This document shows positions 1 through 10,628 of a stretch of DNA of 64,000 nt, in pieces. The stretch comes from Candidatus Opimibacter iunctus (GTDB taxonomy: Bacteria > Bacteroidota > Bacteroidia > Chitinophagales > Saprospiraceae): contig JADJVH010000005.1 of the NCBI GenBank assembly GCA_016716665.1, positions 124,001 through 188,000 of the forward strand, in the 5' to 3' direction. The notes beneath the pieces were generated by a model. It did no database searches. It was given only the letters and a program-made list of their open reading frames with translations, and had not been told where the DNA came from. The translations under genes and the position numbers were made by a program. The number at the start of each line of letters is the position of its first letter. The first letter of the stretch is position 1.

Positions 1-1926
1 AGCACGAACAAAGGCATCCTGATCCCGCGGATGACAACCGTACAACGAAATGCGATTGCTTCCCCCGCTGCAGGGCTGATGGTCTATGATGCAGACCTGA
101 TGGGATTCTGGTATTACAATGGATCCATCTGGCTGTCGGTAGGAGGGCCGGATGATACGTGGAAGATGTATGGCAATGCCGGGACCAACTCCACACATTT
201 CCTGGGCACGATGGATGACCAACAGATGCGGTTCAGGCTTAACAATCTCAAGGCAGGCACATGGGATGGAGCCAACCGGAATTATAGTTTAGGGGTCGGA
301 GCGCTGGACAGCATCACCACCGGTAAAGGAAATATTGCGATCGGAACAAAAGCTTTGTTTCGAAACAAGACCCAGAATGGCCTGGTTGCCGTTGGAGATT
401 CCAGTTTGTATAGCAACACAACGGGTTTTCAAAACACCGCCTTAGGTAGCAAAGCGCTGCGATCCAACTCCTCTGGTTCCAGGAACACGGCAACAGGGTT
501 TCAGGCATTATCCAGCAACACCGGATCAGGTAATTCCGCCATAGGCAATAACTCGCTTCGGCTAAATACCACTGGAAGTAATCTCGTTGCCGTGGGGGAT
601 TCAAGTTTATATAGCAGCACTACGGGAAGTTTCAATACAGCCATAGGAAGCAACGCTTTAAAAGACAATACGACTGGCTATCAAAACGTGGCCAATGGGT
701 ACCGGGCACTATATAACAATACGATAAGTTACCAGAATGTAGCTGTTGGATCTCAAGCGATGTACAATAATACGACCGGTTCTCGCAATGTAGTCATTGG
801 GCATCAGGCTTTATATAGCAATACAACCAGCTCTTACAATGTGGCCATTGGTTGGGAGGCCTTATATCTCAACACCACTGGCTCTCACAGTGTGGCCAAT
901 GGGTGGGCAGCCTTATATAATAACACCACGGGTTCGTCCAATGTAGCCAACGGGTCTGAGGCATTACACCTCAATACGACGGGTGAGAAAAATGTGGCAG
1001 GTGGCCATGGAGCACTCTTTTCTAATACGATCGGTACGTGTAATGTGGCTAATGGGTTTCATGCCCTAAACTCCAATACAACAGGATCAAACAACTCAGC
1101 TTATGGATGTGAAGCAAATGTAGCTTCAGCCTATCTTGTCAATGCAACTGCTATTGGGGCAAATGCAATGGTTGGTGACAGTAATTGCCTTGTCCTTGGG
1201 AGCATCAGTGGAGTAAATAATGCTACCGAATCTGTCAATGTGGGGATAGGCACCACTATCCCCAAAACCCGGTTGCATATCGTTGGTGGCGTAGACGCCA
1301 GTTACACCGCCACATCTGGTTACCTGGTTACAGGGGATGTAGCCAGTTCCAATATTGTCATGGATGATAATGAGATCATGGCCAGAAGCAACGGAGCTGC
1401 CGCGCCACTCTATTTGCAGACCAGCGGCGGAGACCTTAAAATCGGATCCGGCGTACCCAGCTATAAACTCGAAGTAGGCTCCAGCGAAGCCGCCAAGACC
1501 GGAGGAGGCATGTGGATTGCCGCATCTGATGAGCGGTTGAAAAAAAATATCCGCGATTTTGAAGACGGCCTCGATGTGGTCAAGCAGATCCGGCCGGTAC
1601 AATTCAGTTACAGTGGGCAGGGCGGCATAGCGGATGATACATCAACCTTCGTAGGCATCATCGCCCAGGAACTGAAACCGGTAGCCCCGTATATGATCGG
1701 AGAGTTTACCTATACCGCGCCTGATGGACAAAAGGAAAATTACATGGACTATGATGGGACGGCGATGACGTATATCCTGATCAATGCAGTCAAGGAGCAG
1801 CAGGAAGAAATTGAAGAATTGAAGTTGATTATTGAAAAGCAACGTGACAGGGACAGCGAACTGACTGAACTAAAAACACAGGTTGAAGAATTAAGGAAGA
1901 TGGTAATGGAGAAGCAGAAAGATTAA
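1..1926 (+). CDS. secreted fibre-like protein with S74 chaperone domain (5' truncated)
   Basis: The reading frame is open from the first base, and its first residues (STNKGILIPRM) match the N-terminal TSTDKGLLIPRL motif of the next gene, so the true start and signal peptide lie outside the window. The middle is built of about 17-residue repeats of the form NTTGxxNTAxGxxAL, like trimeric autotransporter head repeats. Near window-frame residue 509 is SDERLKKNI, the S-D-x-R-x-K signature of the peptidase S74 / endosialidase intramolecular chaperone, followed by IGIIAQEL-type and VKEQQEEIEEL coiled-coil segments. In this family the chaperone drives trimerisation of the upstream fibre and can autocleave at the Ser. 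It is a paralogue of the following gene, 119 nt away on the same strand. No phage genes are nearby, so a host surface or secreted fibre is inferred. The ligand is unknown. Confidence 0.85.
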   Translation, partial: STNKGILIPRMTTVQRNAIASPAAGLMVYDADLMGFWYYNGSIWLSVGGPDDTWKMYGNAGTNSTHFLGTMDDQQMRFRLNNLKAGTWDGANRNYSLGVGALDSITTGKGNIAIGTKALFRNKTQNGLVAVGDSSLYSNTTGFQNTALGSKALRSNSSGSRNTATGFQALSSNTGSGNSAIGNNSLRLNTTGSNLVAVGDSSLYSSTTGSFNTAIGSNALKDNTTGYQNVANGYRALYNNTISYQNVAVGSQAMYNNTTGSRNVVIGHQALYSNTTSSYNVAIGWEALYLNTTGSHSVANGWAALYNNTTGSSNVANGSEALHLNTTGEKNVAGGHGALFSNTIGTCNVANGFHALNSNTTGSNNSAYGCEANVASAYLVNATAIGANAMVGDSNCLVLGSISGVNNATESVNVGIGTTIPKTRLHIVGGVDASYTATSGYLVTGDVASSNIVMDDNEIMARSNGAAAPLYLQTSGGDLKIGSGVPSYKLEVGSSEAAKTGGGMWIAASDERLKKNIRDFEDGLDVVKQIRPVQFSYSGQGGIADDTSTFVGIIAQELKPVAPYMIGEFTYTAPDGQKENYMDYDGTAMTYILINAVKEQQEEIEELKLIIEKQRDRDSELTELKTQVEELRKMVMEKQKD

Positions 1927-2045
1927 CCTTTGTCAACCCTGAATCGTGTGATGAGGCCAAAGAAGATAACTCCGCTTCCTCACCCAAAGATGTAGGTTTA
2001 TTGATGCCCGGCCTGGCGGAACTTTATCCCCTAAAGTTTCGCACT

Positions 2046-5000
2046 ATGAAAAGTCGTCATTTCATTTTTTCTTTTTTCTCTGTCCTTCTGCTGATGGCCA
2101 CAGATCTGAAGGCTCAGCGTGTAGGGCTGGGGACAACATCTCCTGACAACAGTGCTATCCTGGATATCACCAGTACGGACAAGGGTTTGCTGATCCCGCG
2201 CCTCACCTCGGCGCAGCGAGTGGGGATTGCCTCTCCGGCGGAGGGATTGATGGTATTTGATACAGACCTGAATGGATTCTGTTATTACAATGGTACGGCA
2301 TGGGTGGAAGTGGGGAAGGAAAGCAATACCTGGAAGGTGACCGGAAATAACGGCAACAACTCTTCTGATTTTCTCGGCACTACCGATGCCATGCCCGTGC
2401 CGCTCCGGCTCAATAATCTCAAGGCAGGTAGCTGGGATGGCGCCAACCGGAACTATAGCCTCGGTATCGGGGCGCTGGATAGTATCACTACCGGTATGGG
2501 AAATATAGCTATGGGCCAGCATACCTTGTTTCGCGAGAAGACTGGAAACCAAAATGTGGCTATCGGTGACAGCGCACTGCTTGCCAATAACGCTTCCGGA
2601 CTGGTGGCTGTCGGGTCCAACGCGCTGCGCTCCAACACCACCGGGACGGCGAATACAGCTGTTGGACTCAGGGTCTTGCATGCTAATACCACTGGAGGAG
2701 GCAACACCGGCATCGGGAATCAGGCCTTGACAACCAATACATCCGGCAATAGCAACGTCGGCGTGGGTAGCGGTGTGCTGAAATTTAATACGACCGGTTC
2801 GGGAAACACAGTCGTTGGAACTCTTGCTATGATCACGAACACGACCGGATTTTTCAACACTGCTGTCGGCTTGTCTGTACTCGGCAATAATACCACCGGC
2901 AGCAACAATACAGGGGTGGGGCGTAATGCTTTACTGTCCAACACTACAGGATCCAACAACACCTCACTTGGTTATGAATCACTCATTTCAAACGGCACTG
3001 GTCGGTCCAATATAGCAATCGGAATCCATGCCATGTTTGGAAACAGTGCAGGTAACAACAACGTCGCAGTGGGCGACAGTGCCCTCCTGTCCAACACAGC
3101 TTCCGGCAACGTGGCTGTCGGTTCCAAGGCATTGCGATCCAATACAACAGGGACAGGCAATTGCGCCTATGGATTCGAGGCGCTTTTCAGCAGTACCACA
3201 GGCCTTCGCAATATAGCTATAGGACGATATGCCATGCGGAATAGCTCTATCCCCTTTGATAATATTGCCATCGGTGACAGCACCCTGTTGAATTCAAATG
3301 GTTCCAGAAACATAGCATTGGGTGTAAGTGCGTTAATAAACAACACCATGGGTGCTTTTAATCTGGCTATAGGGAGTCGCTCCTTGTATAATAACACCAC
3401 TGGTAGTTACAACGTGGCTGTCGGCGACCTGGCGCTATATTCAAGTACCGCCACTACCTATAATACAGCCCTTGGATACGCTGCCCTGCAAGCCAACACC
3501 TCTGGAAATTCTAACGTGGCGGTAGGGAGTGCTGCGCTGATTAGTAATACGACCGGGTTTGTCAATACGGCTACCGGAAGAGCATGTCTGTACTTTAATA
3601 CGACAGGCAGTGAGAACACGGTAATAGGGGGTTATGCTTTATATTTCACGACCGGAAATGGCAATGTGGGTATTGGAAAAAGCGCCCAATACTCCAATAC
3701 TACCGGAAGCAATAATACCTCCTCCGGATATGAAGTAATGTTTAATAACACCACGGGAAGAAGTAATGTAACCATGGGCATCCGGGCTCTTTACTCGAAT
3801 GCCACGGGCAACAACAACGTCGCCATCGGTGACAGTGTCCTGATGGCCAGCACGTCCTCAGGCCAGGTGGCTGTTGGCTCAAAGGCCCTAAAATCCAATA
3901 CCACCGGAGTGGCTAATACCGCGGTGGGCTTTGAGACTTTGTTAAATAACACGACAGGCCAGCGGAACACGGCCGTCGGACGATATGCCTTGCGCAATGT
4001 GATTTCCGGTTTAGATAATGTTGCGGTCGGTGATAGCGCGTTGATCGTAAATACAGCGACTGCAAACGTAGCTATCGGTTCAGGATGTCTTAAGAGCAAT
4101 ACGACTGGAAATAATAACACATCCATTGGGATGAATTCCCTTAGAATGAATACTACCGGCGGAAGCAATGTCGCTGCAGGCACAGGGGCACTGTTTTTTA
4201 ATACGACGGGTGTTGGAAACACCGCTTTGGGTGCAACTGCACTGGCCTCGAATACGTCCGGACTTTTCAACACCGCCGTCGGCCTGGATGCGCTTGCTGG
4301 CAATACGACCGGCAGCTACAATATTGCCTTTGGCCGTGATGCATTAAATGCTAATACAACAGGGTCCGGCAATAGCTCACTTGGCTATCAAGCCCTCATT
4401 TCAAACGGTACCGGCCGGTCAAATATCGCCATCGGAATCAATGCCATGTATGGAAACGGATCTGGCAACAACAACGTTGCCGTCGGTGACAGCGCCCTGA
4501 TGGCCAGCACGGTCTCAGGGAATGTCGCTGTCGGATCAAAAGCTTTGCGCTTTAATACGTCCGGAACAGCCAACCAGGCTTTCGGTTTTGAAGCCCTCTT
4601 CAACACTACTACAGGCAGCCGCAACACCTCGGTTGGCCATCAAAGTCTCCGGGCCAATACCACTGGCAGCAATAATACCGCTATCGGCAACCGGGCCCTG
4701 GCGCTGAATTCAACATCGGGCTTTAATGTGGCTGTGGGTGACAGCGCCCTCTATGCCAACACATCCGCAGGTATCACCGGCATAGGGACAGGAGCTTTAC
4801 GCAAAAACACCAGCGGCACATTTAACACGGCTGTAGGCTATCTGGCTGAGTACAACAATACCACCGGCATTGCCAATACTTCCATCGGATACCTGAGCGG
4901 ATACAGCAACACCCTCGGACGGCACAATACGGCGATCGGGCACCGGGCGCTATACACCAATACCACGTCTCATTACAATGTGGCCATCGGCGATAGCACC

Positions 5001-6110
5001 TTATTCTTTAATACCGGCCAAGGAAACACGGGTGTGGGCACTGAAGCTTTGCGCAGCAATACCACCGGAACTAACAATGCAGCAATGGGTTTCCGTGCGA
5101 TGTATATCAATACGACAGGGGCTAATAATACGGTGTTGGGATCGAACGCCCTGCGCCTTAATACGATGGGGAACTTTAATGTCGCCGTCGGCGACAGCGC
5201 CCTCTATGCCAACCTGGCTACAGGCATTACCGCAATCGGATCCAGGGCCCTACGCAATAACACTTCAGGCTTGTACAATACCGCAGCAGGCTATCTGGCC
5301 CTCTCAGCTAATACAACAGGAGGATACAATACAGCTCTCGGCTATGAAGCGTTAAAATCCCTCGCCTCTGCCAATGGAAATGTCGCAGTAGGCACCCAGG
5401 CTTTGAAATCCAATATCACCGGAGTCGGCAACACTGCCATTGGCACATTTGCATTAGAACTCACCACAGGTTTCAATAATGCAGCTGTTGGAAATGGCGC
5501 GCTGCAAAGTAATGTTGGCGGGTCCAACCTGACCGCGATCGGAACGGATGCCGATGTATCTTCCCCTGGCTTGACGAATGCTACCGCCATTGGGTCAGGG
5601 ACCATCGTCAATGCCAATAATAAAGTACGGCTCGGCAATACAGGCACTACCGTTGTCGAAGGACAGGTGGCGTATACTTTTCCTTCCGATGGCCGTTTTA
5701 AAAACGAAGTGCGCGACGATGTGAAAGGCCTTGAATTTATCACCAGGCTCCAACCTGTATCGTACAACTTTGACCGCCTGGCCTTTTCACATCACATCGG
5801 GGAACCCACCACACCTGAACAGGAACAAGCCTTAGCCGCACTATCCGCTCAGCGCAGTATTGGCTTTATCGCCCAGGATGTAGAGAGAGCGATGACCGAT
5901 GCAGGGTTTGAATCTTTTGACGGTGTGCATGCCCCGGAAAATGAGCATGACAATTACAGCGTAGCCTACAGCCAGTTTGTTGTGCCCCTCGTCAAAGCCG
6001 TGCAGGAACTTAACACTACGGTGGAAGAATTAAAAGCAGTCAATGCGGCGCAGCAGCAGACGATAGAAGCGTTGATGGCAAGACTTGATGCACTGGATAA
6101 AAGGGATTAA
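2046..6110 (+). CDS. giant secreted 17-aa-repeat fibre protein with S74 chaperone domain
   Basis: 1354 residues. The start at 2046 is chosen because it opens with a clear signal peptide (MKSRHFIFSFFSVLLLMA, ending ...KAQ); an in-frame TTG/ATG 45 nt upstream would prefix hydrophilic residues. After a conserved head (GLGTTSPDNSAILDITSTDKGLL) comes a long array, roughly residues 140-1190, of 17-residue units NTTGxxNTAVGxxALxx, i.e. 51-bp DNA repeats. SDGRFKNEV at residue 1214 is the S74 chaperone/autocleavage motif, then IGFIAQDVE and a terminal coiled coil (VKAVQELNTTVEELKAV). No T9SS sorting domain is visible at the C-terminus, so how it reaches the surface is unclear. Blocks of several repeat units recur within the array (see findings). 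Probably a trimeric extracellular fibre; the role is inferred from architecture only. Confidence 0.88.
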   Translation: MKSRHFIFSFFSVLLLMATDLKAQRVGLGTTSPDNSAILDITSTDKGLLIPRLTSAQRVGIASPAEGLMVFDTDLNGFCYYNGTAWVEVGKESNTWKVTGNNGNNSSDFLGTTDAMPVPLRLNNLKAGSWDGANRNYSLGIGALDSITTGMGNIAMGQHTLFREKTGNQNVAIGDSALLANNASGLVAVGSNALRSNTTGTANTAVGLRVLHANTTGGGNTGIGNQALTTNTSGNSNVGVGSGVLKFNTTGSGNTVVGTLAMITNTTGFFNTAVGLSVLGNNTTGSNNTGVGRNALLSNTTGSNNTSLGYESLISNGTGRSNIAIGIHAMFGNSAGNNNVAVGDSALLSNTASGNVAVGSKALRSNTTGTGNCAYGFEALFSSTTGLRNIAIGRYAMRNSSIPFDNIAIGDSTLLNSNGSRNIALGVSALINNTMGAFNLAIGSRSLYNNTTGSYNVAVGDLALYSSTATTYNTALGYAALQANTSGNSNVAVGSAALISNTTGFVNTATGRACLYFNTTGSENTVIGGYALYFTTGNGNVGIGKSAQYSNTTGSNNTSSGYEVMFNNTTGRSNVTMGIRALYSNATGNNNVAIGDSVLMASTSSGQVAVGSKALKSNTTGVANTAVGFETLLNNTTGQRNTAVGRYALRNVISGLDNVAVGDSALIVNTATANVAIGSGCLKSNTTGNNNTSIGMNSLRMNTTGGSNVAAGTGALFFNTTGVGNTALGATALASNTSGLFNTAVGLDALAGNTTGSYNIAFGRDALNANTTGSGNSSLGYQALISNGTGRSNIAIGINAMYGNGSGNNNVAVGDSALMASTVSGNVAVGSKALRFNTSGTANQAFGFEALFNTTTGSRNTSVGHQSLRANTTGSNNTAIGNRALALNSTSGFNVAVGDSALYANTSAGITGIGTGALRKNTSGTFNTAVGYLAEYNNTTGIANTSIGYLSGYSNTLGRHNTAIGHRALYTNTTSHYNVAIGDSTLFFNTGQGNTGVGTEALRSNTTGTNNAAMGFRAMYINTTGANNTVLGSNALRLNTMGNFNVAVGDSALYANLATGITAIGSRALRNNTSGLYNTAAGYLALSANTTGGYNTALGYEALKSLASANGNVAVGTQALKSNITGVGNTAIGTFALELTTGFNNAAVGNGALQSNVGGSNLTAIGTDADVSSPGLTNATAIGSGTIVNANNKVRLGNTGTTVVEGQVAYTFPSDGRFKNEVRDDVKGLEFITRLQPVSYNFDRLAFSHHIGEPTTPEQEQALAALSAQRSIGFIAQDVERAMTDAGFESFDGVHAPENEHDNYSVAYSQFVVPLVKAVQELNTTVEELKAVNAAQQQTIEALMARLDALDKRD

Positions 6111-6326
6111 GGGATCAAAGGATCAAAGGAAAGTAAGGTGTAGCGAAGTGGAGATCAGGCCAGAATGAAGCGGGAGGATTGAGGGTTAGTCTTCTTTAGG
6201 GGATTTAAGGGTTTAATGGATCAAGACATTAATCACCCTTAGGGAGGAGCGGTTTGGTATTAAAAAACTTTAGTGATGTGTTCCACCTCTTTCCCTATTT
6301 TCATTCCGGATTTAGTATATTAATCT

Positions 6327-9326
6327 ATGCGTTTATCCCTCACCCGAATGTTGATCCTGCTGCTTGGCTTGTCTACGGTGATGGATCATCCTCTCATGGC
6401 TCAGCTCCCTCCGGACATCAGGCTCTATGATGCATCGGATGGATTGTCATTCCGGGATGTGCGGTTTGGGGCACGTGATCCGCGTGGATTTTTGTGGATC
6501 GTCAATTCGGGGATTGATTTCTATGATGGTCAGTCCGTCACTTCTTACAATCGATTTGATCCCTCGCATCAGTTGCCTGTTTCCAATATCAGGTCTGCGG
6601 CAGGGTTGTGGGACTCCCTGATTATTTTTTCTGAAGTCAAGGATCTCTTTGCGCTGAATATGATGAGGGGCAAAGTAAAACCCTTTCCATATCCGGAGGG
6701 GATGGATCTGGATTTCAATGATCTCATTTCCATCGCTGACCGGCAGCATCATCCTGACATCCTGCTTTTCACCAGATCATCAAAGGGCACTAAAATACAC
6801 TTGGTGGATCGTAACTGGAGGTACCGGTTCGGGTATGAAGTCTCCAATACAGAATCTTTTTTTCCAAAACTCATGCGCCTATGCCAATGGACCCGAAGGC
6901 GTGTTGTGGTTAATCGACCAGGACAGCATGCATATCCGGCGAATAGATTCCACCGGCACCCAAATTATTCCTTTTTCTTTCCCTGTGCGCAAACCCGGAG
7001 ACAGTTACAGACTATTTTATGATGGCCAATCCAGCATCTATATCTGCAGGAATGACGGCATGATCTATGTCCTCAAGGATGGCACCACACAGGTAGAGCC
7101 CTTTTTAAAAATCCCTTATTCGTCCGAAATATTTTTCCCCATTCACATGGGTATAAGCGAGTGGACATGGATCATGTCAGATGATTGTTTGCTCCGGCTT
7201 AACCTCAGGAGTAAGAAATATGAACGATTTGACTTAAAACCATTTGGTGTCTATAATCCGGTATTCAGGGGCAGCTATGAAGACAAAGAGGATATTATCT
7301 GGGTTTTTACTGAAATGGGGCTCCTGCAGATTAAGCCCGAGCCCAAACCATTTATGTCTCTTTATACCGAGCCCAAACAACGGCGTAATGCGCAATTCAG
7401 GGAAATCATTCCGGCCTCGGATACAAGCGTGTATTGCAGGGTATATACACAACAGGCGTCTTTGGTTGAAGTCACGTTGCGGGAGCAGGCACCTCCGGAT
7501 ACCCTTGTCCGTATCAACAACATCCCGCGTTCCGGATTGATCGAACGATTGGGCAATCACCTCATCTATGTTCCTTCCGGAGCGGAGAAATTAATCATGT
7601 ATTCGTTGCCTGATTTCAAGATCACCGAAGTGCCCCTTCCTATGCAGGCCAACAAGCAGTTTTTCAATCAACTATTTATCGAAGGCCAGACGGTATACTA
7701 CCAGGATATCCGGAATCAACTCTCCGGGATTAATCCTTTCACCGGGGAGACTTCAGCCATTGTGCTCGAGAATTTGCCACCAAAAACAAATAGCCCATGG
7801 CGTGCTGTGCGAAAAATGGGAACAAATAAAATTCTCGTGGCTACAGAGACTGCAGGGCTACTCATTTTTAACCGACAGGACGGCAAACTGATTAAAGAAT
7901 TTAACGACAACTCAGCGCACCCCATTTCAGGCAATTATATCAACACCATACTTCCGGAATCGGACAGCATCGTATGGCTCGGCACGCTCGGAGCCGGAAT
8001 CAATCGTGTCAATCTGGAAAATGGCAGCGTGACGACATATACCTCACTGGATGGACTCGCCAGTGACATGGTCGCCAGCATGCTGCTCGATGATGCCGGA
8101 AATCTATGGACAGGAACCTTTGGCGGATTATCGATGCTCAGCAAGGCGGACAATCGTTTCTACAATTATTATGTAAAGGATGGTCTATCCAACGATGAGT
8201 TCAACTACCTCTCCGCGTATAAAAGTGCATCGGGACAGATGTACATGGGGACCATCAACGGGATCACCATTTTTCATCCTCAAAAAATTATTGGCAACCA
8301 GCCCCTTCCTCCGGTCCTGATCAACCGGATCGAAAGGGATCACCAACGAAATGGATTGAGTATAATTGAAGGGCAGCGCATTCAACCACTGGAGGAAATC
8401 ATCATTTCGCCCATGGACAATTATGTGGAATTTACATTTGCAGTACCAAGCTATAGGTCAAACGATTCACACATCTTTTTCTCCAGACTCGTTGGTGTCG
8501 ATAAAGGCTGGCTGCGCCTGGGTAGAAACAATACGATCCGATATCAAAAACTTGTTCCTGGCGATTATACACTTGAGTTGATGGCAGCGGATGCCAATGG
8601 AAATATCACCTCCGCTCCGACGGTCGTAAAGATTCATGTGCAGCAGGTGTTTTATAAATCCTTTTGGTTTATCACCACAGTCATGCTCTTGCTGGCAGGC
8701 ATGGTATGGCTGATTTACCGGTACCGGTTACGATTACTGGAAAAAGAACATGCGACCCGTACCCGAATTGCGAGCGATCTGCACGATGAAGTGGGGGCTC
8801 GCTGACGGGACTTTATTTGCAACTGCAGGTGATGGAAATGAAGGCGAGTGGAGAAGAGCGGTCAAGGCTCTCCAACGTCACCAGGATAATCAACGAATCC
8901 ATCACGAAAATGAGAGACCTCGTGTGGTCTATTGACGCGAGGAGCGATACGTGGGACAAGTTGCTTGAACGCATGGAAGATTATGCTTCAGATACGTTAT
9001 CGCCGCTTGATATCCGATATAGTCTACATCAGCCGCATGCACTTACCAGGCATATTGATACGCACCGGAAGTATAATGTCTACCTCATTTTTAAAGAAGC
9101 CATACATAATATAGCAAAGCACAGTAATGCGACAACTGTAGATATCCGGTTTGAGGACATAGGTGGCAAACTGGTGATGTCCATACAGGACAATGGCAGG
9201 AAGCAGGATAAGTCCTCTGCACCGGGTCAGGGATTGAATAACATGAAAATGCGCGCCGACCGGATCAAGGCGGAATTGTTTACAGGGTTTAATGAGCAGG
9301 GATATTTGGTTAGTTGTGCTTTTTAA
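6327..9326 (+). CDS. regulator-propeller sensor histidine kinase (HisKA_3 type), two frameshifts
   Basis: About 999 residues once two frameshifts are bridged: one extra base at the T7 run 6857-6863 and one missing base at the G5 run 6793-equivalent, 8793-8797. Pieces as read are 6327-6870ish, then to 8805, then to 9326. Order: signal peptide (MRLSLTRMLILLLGLSTV), extracytoplasmic beta-propeller of two-component-regulator type (repeated GLLxFNRQDG / IWLGTLGAGINR units), Y_Y_Y domain (EFTFAVPSYRSND), one membrane helix (WFITTVMLLLAGMVWLIY), DHp H-box RIASDLHDEVG with the phospho-accepting His, and an HATPase domain (NIAKHSNATT, DNG, GLNNMKMRAD). The second frameshift falls just after the H-box. 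The NarL-type regulator 107 nt downstream is the likely partner. A hybrid-like SusR-type sensing role is possible; the signal is unknown. Confidence 0.85.
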
Positions 9327-9433
9327 GCAAGCAAGAGAAAGTAACAATTGTTTACTTATGGATATCGGAGTAAAAGCAGGCTCACCCAAAGATGTGGTAA
9401 GGCAGGGTGCAGGAATCATTTACTTTTGTGCGG

Positions 9434-10063
9434 ATGAGCAATAAGATCAAAGTCGGCATTGTTGAAGATGAACATGAGATCCGTGACATGCTCATTTATT
9501 TTATCAACCAGCAACCGGATATGGAATGTGTCTTACATGCCGATTCGGTGGAGTCTTTTTTTATTGCACTTGCGGATGTTCCTCAGCTTCATGTATTGAT
9601 TCAGGACATAGGGCTGCCGGGGATGTCCGGGCTGGATGCCATACGCAAGATCAGGGAGAAATTACCCCGTACCGAGATACTGATGTATTCCATTTTTGAT
9701 GATTCAGACCGCATTTTCAAAGCCCTGTGTGCCGGTGCTTCAGGATACATTCTTAAAAACACACGACTGGAAGATATTCGCAGAAGCATTCTGGATGTGC
9801 ACAACGGCCAGGCCGCGATGTCGCCATCGATCGCCAAGAAAGTGATCGCATATTTCCGGCCTCAGAAGACCGAAAGCCAACTCACGGACAAGGAGCAGAT
9901 GGTGGTGCAACTGCTGACGGACGGATTAAGCTATAAGATGGTGGCTGACCGTATGCAGGTGTCGATGAATACGGTGCGGTTTCATATCCGTAACATCTAT
10001 GACAAGTTACAGGTGCATTCGAAAGCAGAGGTGATCTCTAGGAATTTGAGGGGGGATATATAA
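9434..10063 (+). CDS. NarL/FixJ-family response regulator
   Basis: 209 residues. The start at 9434 (MSNKIKVGIVEDE) places the acidic pocket EDE at the usual position; an in-frame ATG 27 nt upstream would add nine residues not typical of the family. The receiver domain (about 1-120) has phospho-acceptor Asp58 in LIQDIGLPGMSG, then the conserved Thr/Ser-Lys region (YSIFDD, GYILKNT). The C-terminal LuxR-type helix-turn-helix (about 148-205) reads LTDKEQMVVQLLTDGLSYK and VSMNTVRFHIRNIYDKL. It follows the HisKA_3 kinase directly, which is the usual cognate pairing, so it is inferred to be phosphorylated by it and to act as a transcription factor. TACTTTTG at 9421-9428 matches the Bacteroidota -7 box but sits only 5 nt before the start, so it is not claimed as a promoter. 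Confidence 0.93.
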   Translation: MSNKIKVGIVEDEHEIRDMLIYFINQQPDMECVLHADSVESFFIALADVPQLHVLIQDIGLPGMSGLDAIRKIREKLPRTEILMYSIFDDSDRIFKALCAGASGYILKNTRLEDIRRSILDVHNGQAAMSPSIAKKVIAYFRPQKTESQLTDKEQMVVQLLTDGLSYKMVADRMQVSMNTVRFHIRNIYDKLQVHSKAEVISRNLRGDI

Positions 10064-10066
10064 GAA

Positions 10067-10118
10067 GGGGTGAAGGGAGCAAGGGATGAAGGGAGCAAGG
10101 GAGGAAGGGAGGAAAGGG
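10067..10118 (+). repeat. purine-rich (AAGGGAGC)n-type array
   Basis: Degenerate tandem octamers built on AAGGGAGC/AAGGGATG/AAGGGAGG, beginning 4 nt after the stop codon of the response regulator. The same motif family flanks the four-helix-bundle gene at 14.7-15.3 kb. The strand is strongly G/A rich with repeated GGG tracts, so G-quadruplex formation is conceivable. No coding potential is assigned. Confidence 0.7.
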
Positions 10119-10196
10119 TATTGCGTATGTCCTTATGGATTATGTTGCTTATTCACTGCGATGTTGCGGCGTTGCGCAAAAAAAAACGGTAATACA

Positions 10197-10562
10197 CTAT
10201 TTCGGCTCCACGATCAGAAACACCGCTGTGCTATCCCCGATATTCAATACTTGGTGCCATTCAATGCCCTTACTGTAAAAGCTGCTTCCGGTTAGGACCT
10301 GAACTTCGCGTATACCATTGGCATCGGTGATACGCATAGTGCTACCGGCGAGGGTATATCCAAAATGAGGCTTGTGATAATGACGCTCATGACCTACACC
10401 CGGAGGAAATGTGCATTTCAGTGTGCGGATCGAGTCATTTTCCAACAGCACTTCGCATACTGGTTCGCCCTTCCATCCGGCGGCAAGCGGATCGGGCAGC
10501 GCGGATTGACTTCGGATGTCAAACGAAAAAAGAACAAGGAAAAAGAACGTGTAGCGAATCAT
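10197..10562 (-). CDS. secreted cupin-domain protein
   Basis: 121 residues with an N-terminal signal peptide (MIRYTFFFLVLFSFDIRSQS). The rest is a single small beta-barrel cupin: motif 1 region GVGHERHYHKPHFGYTLAGS provides clustered His residues plus a downstream acidic/Gly motif, and motif 2 includes GIEWHQVLNIGDSTAVFLIVEP. Small extracytoplasmic cupins bind a metal through His/Glu side chains and can be isomerases, dioxygenases or simple ligand binders; nothing here fixes the substrate. It faces the response-regulator gene convergently, with the purine-rich array between them. The upstream minus-strand gene (an S33-type hydrolase) ends 66 nt before it, so co-transcription is possible. Confidence 0.82.
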   Translation of the reverse strand: MIRYTFFFLVLFSFDIRSQSALPDPLAAGWKGEPVCEVLLENDSIRTLKCTFPPGVGHERHYHKPHFGYTLAGSTMRITDANGIREVQVLTGSSFYSKGIEWHQVLNIGDSTAVFLIVEPK

Positions 10563-10628
10563 GGTATCTGGTTTATGGCAGCAGTGAAATGAATGGACGA
10601 ATGGTCTAATGGGATTCGAACACAGTGA

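Noticed and set aside
2031..5767. long open frames antisense to the repeat gene (e.g. 3791-4303, 5342-5767 minus)
   Set aside because: They mirror the 51-bp repeats of the sense gene, have repetitive Pro/Val/Leu-rich products and no own start context.
1..6110. left-edge S74 proteins as prophage tail genes
   Set aside because: Both have host-style signal peptides or heads, none of the neighbours is a phage structural gene, and a third copy is 24 kb away among host genes.
9421..9428. TACTTTTG as promoter of the response regulator
   Set aside because: Fits TANNTTTG but lies 5 nt from the start codon, leaving no leader; operon expression with the kinase is more plausible.
10086..10295. ORF over the octamer array after the response regulator
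   Set aside because: It translates tandem repeats and then antisense to the cupin gene; no supporting motif.
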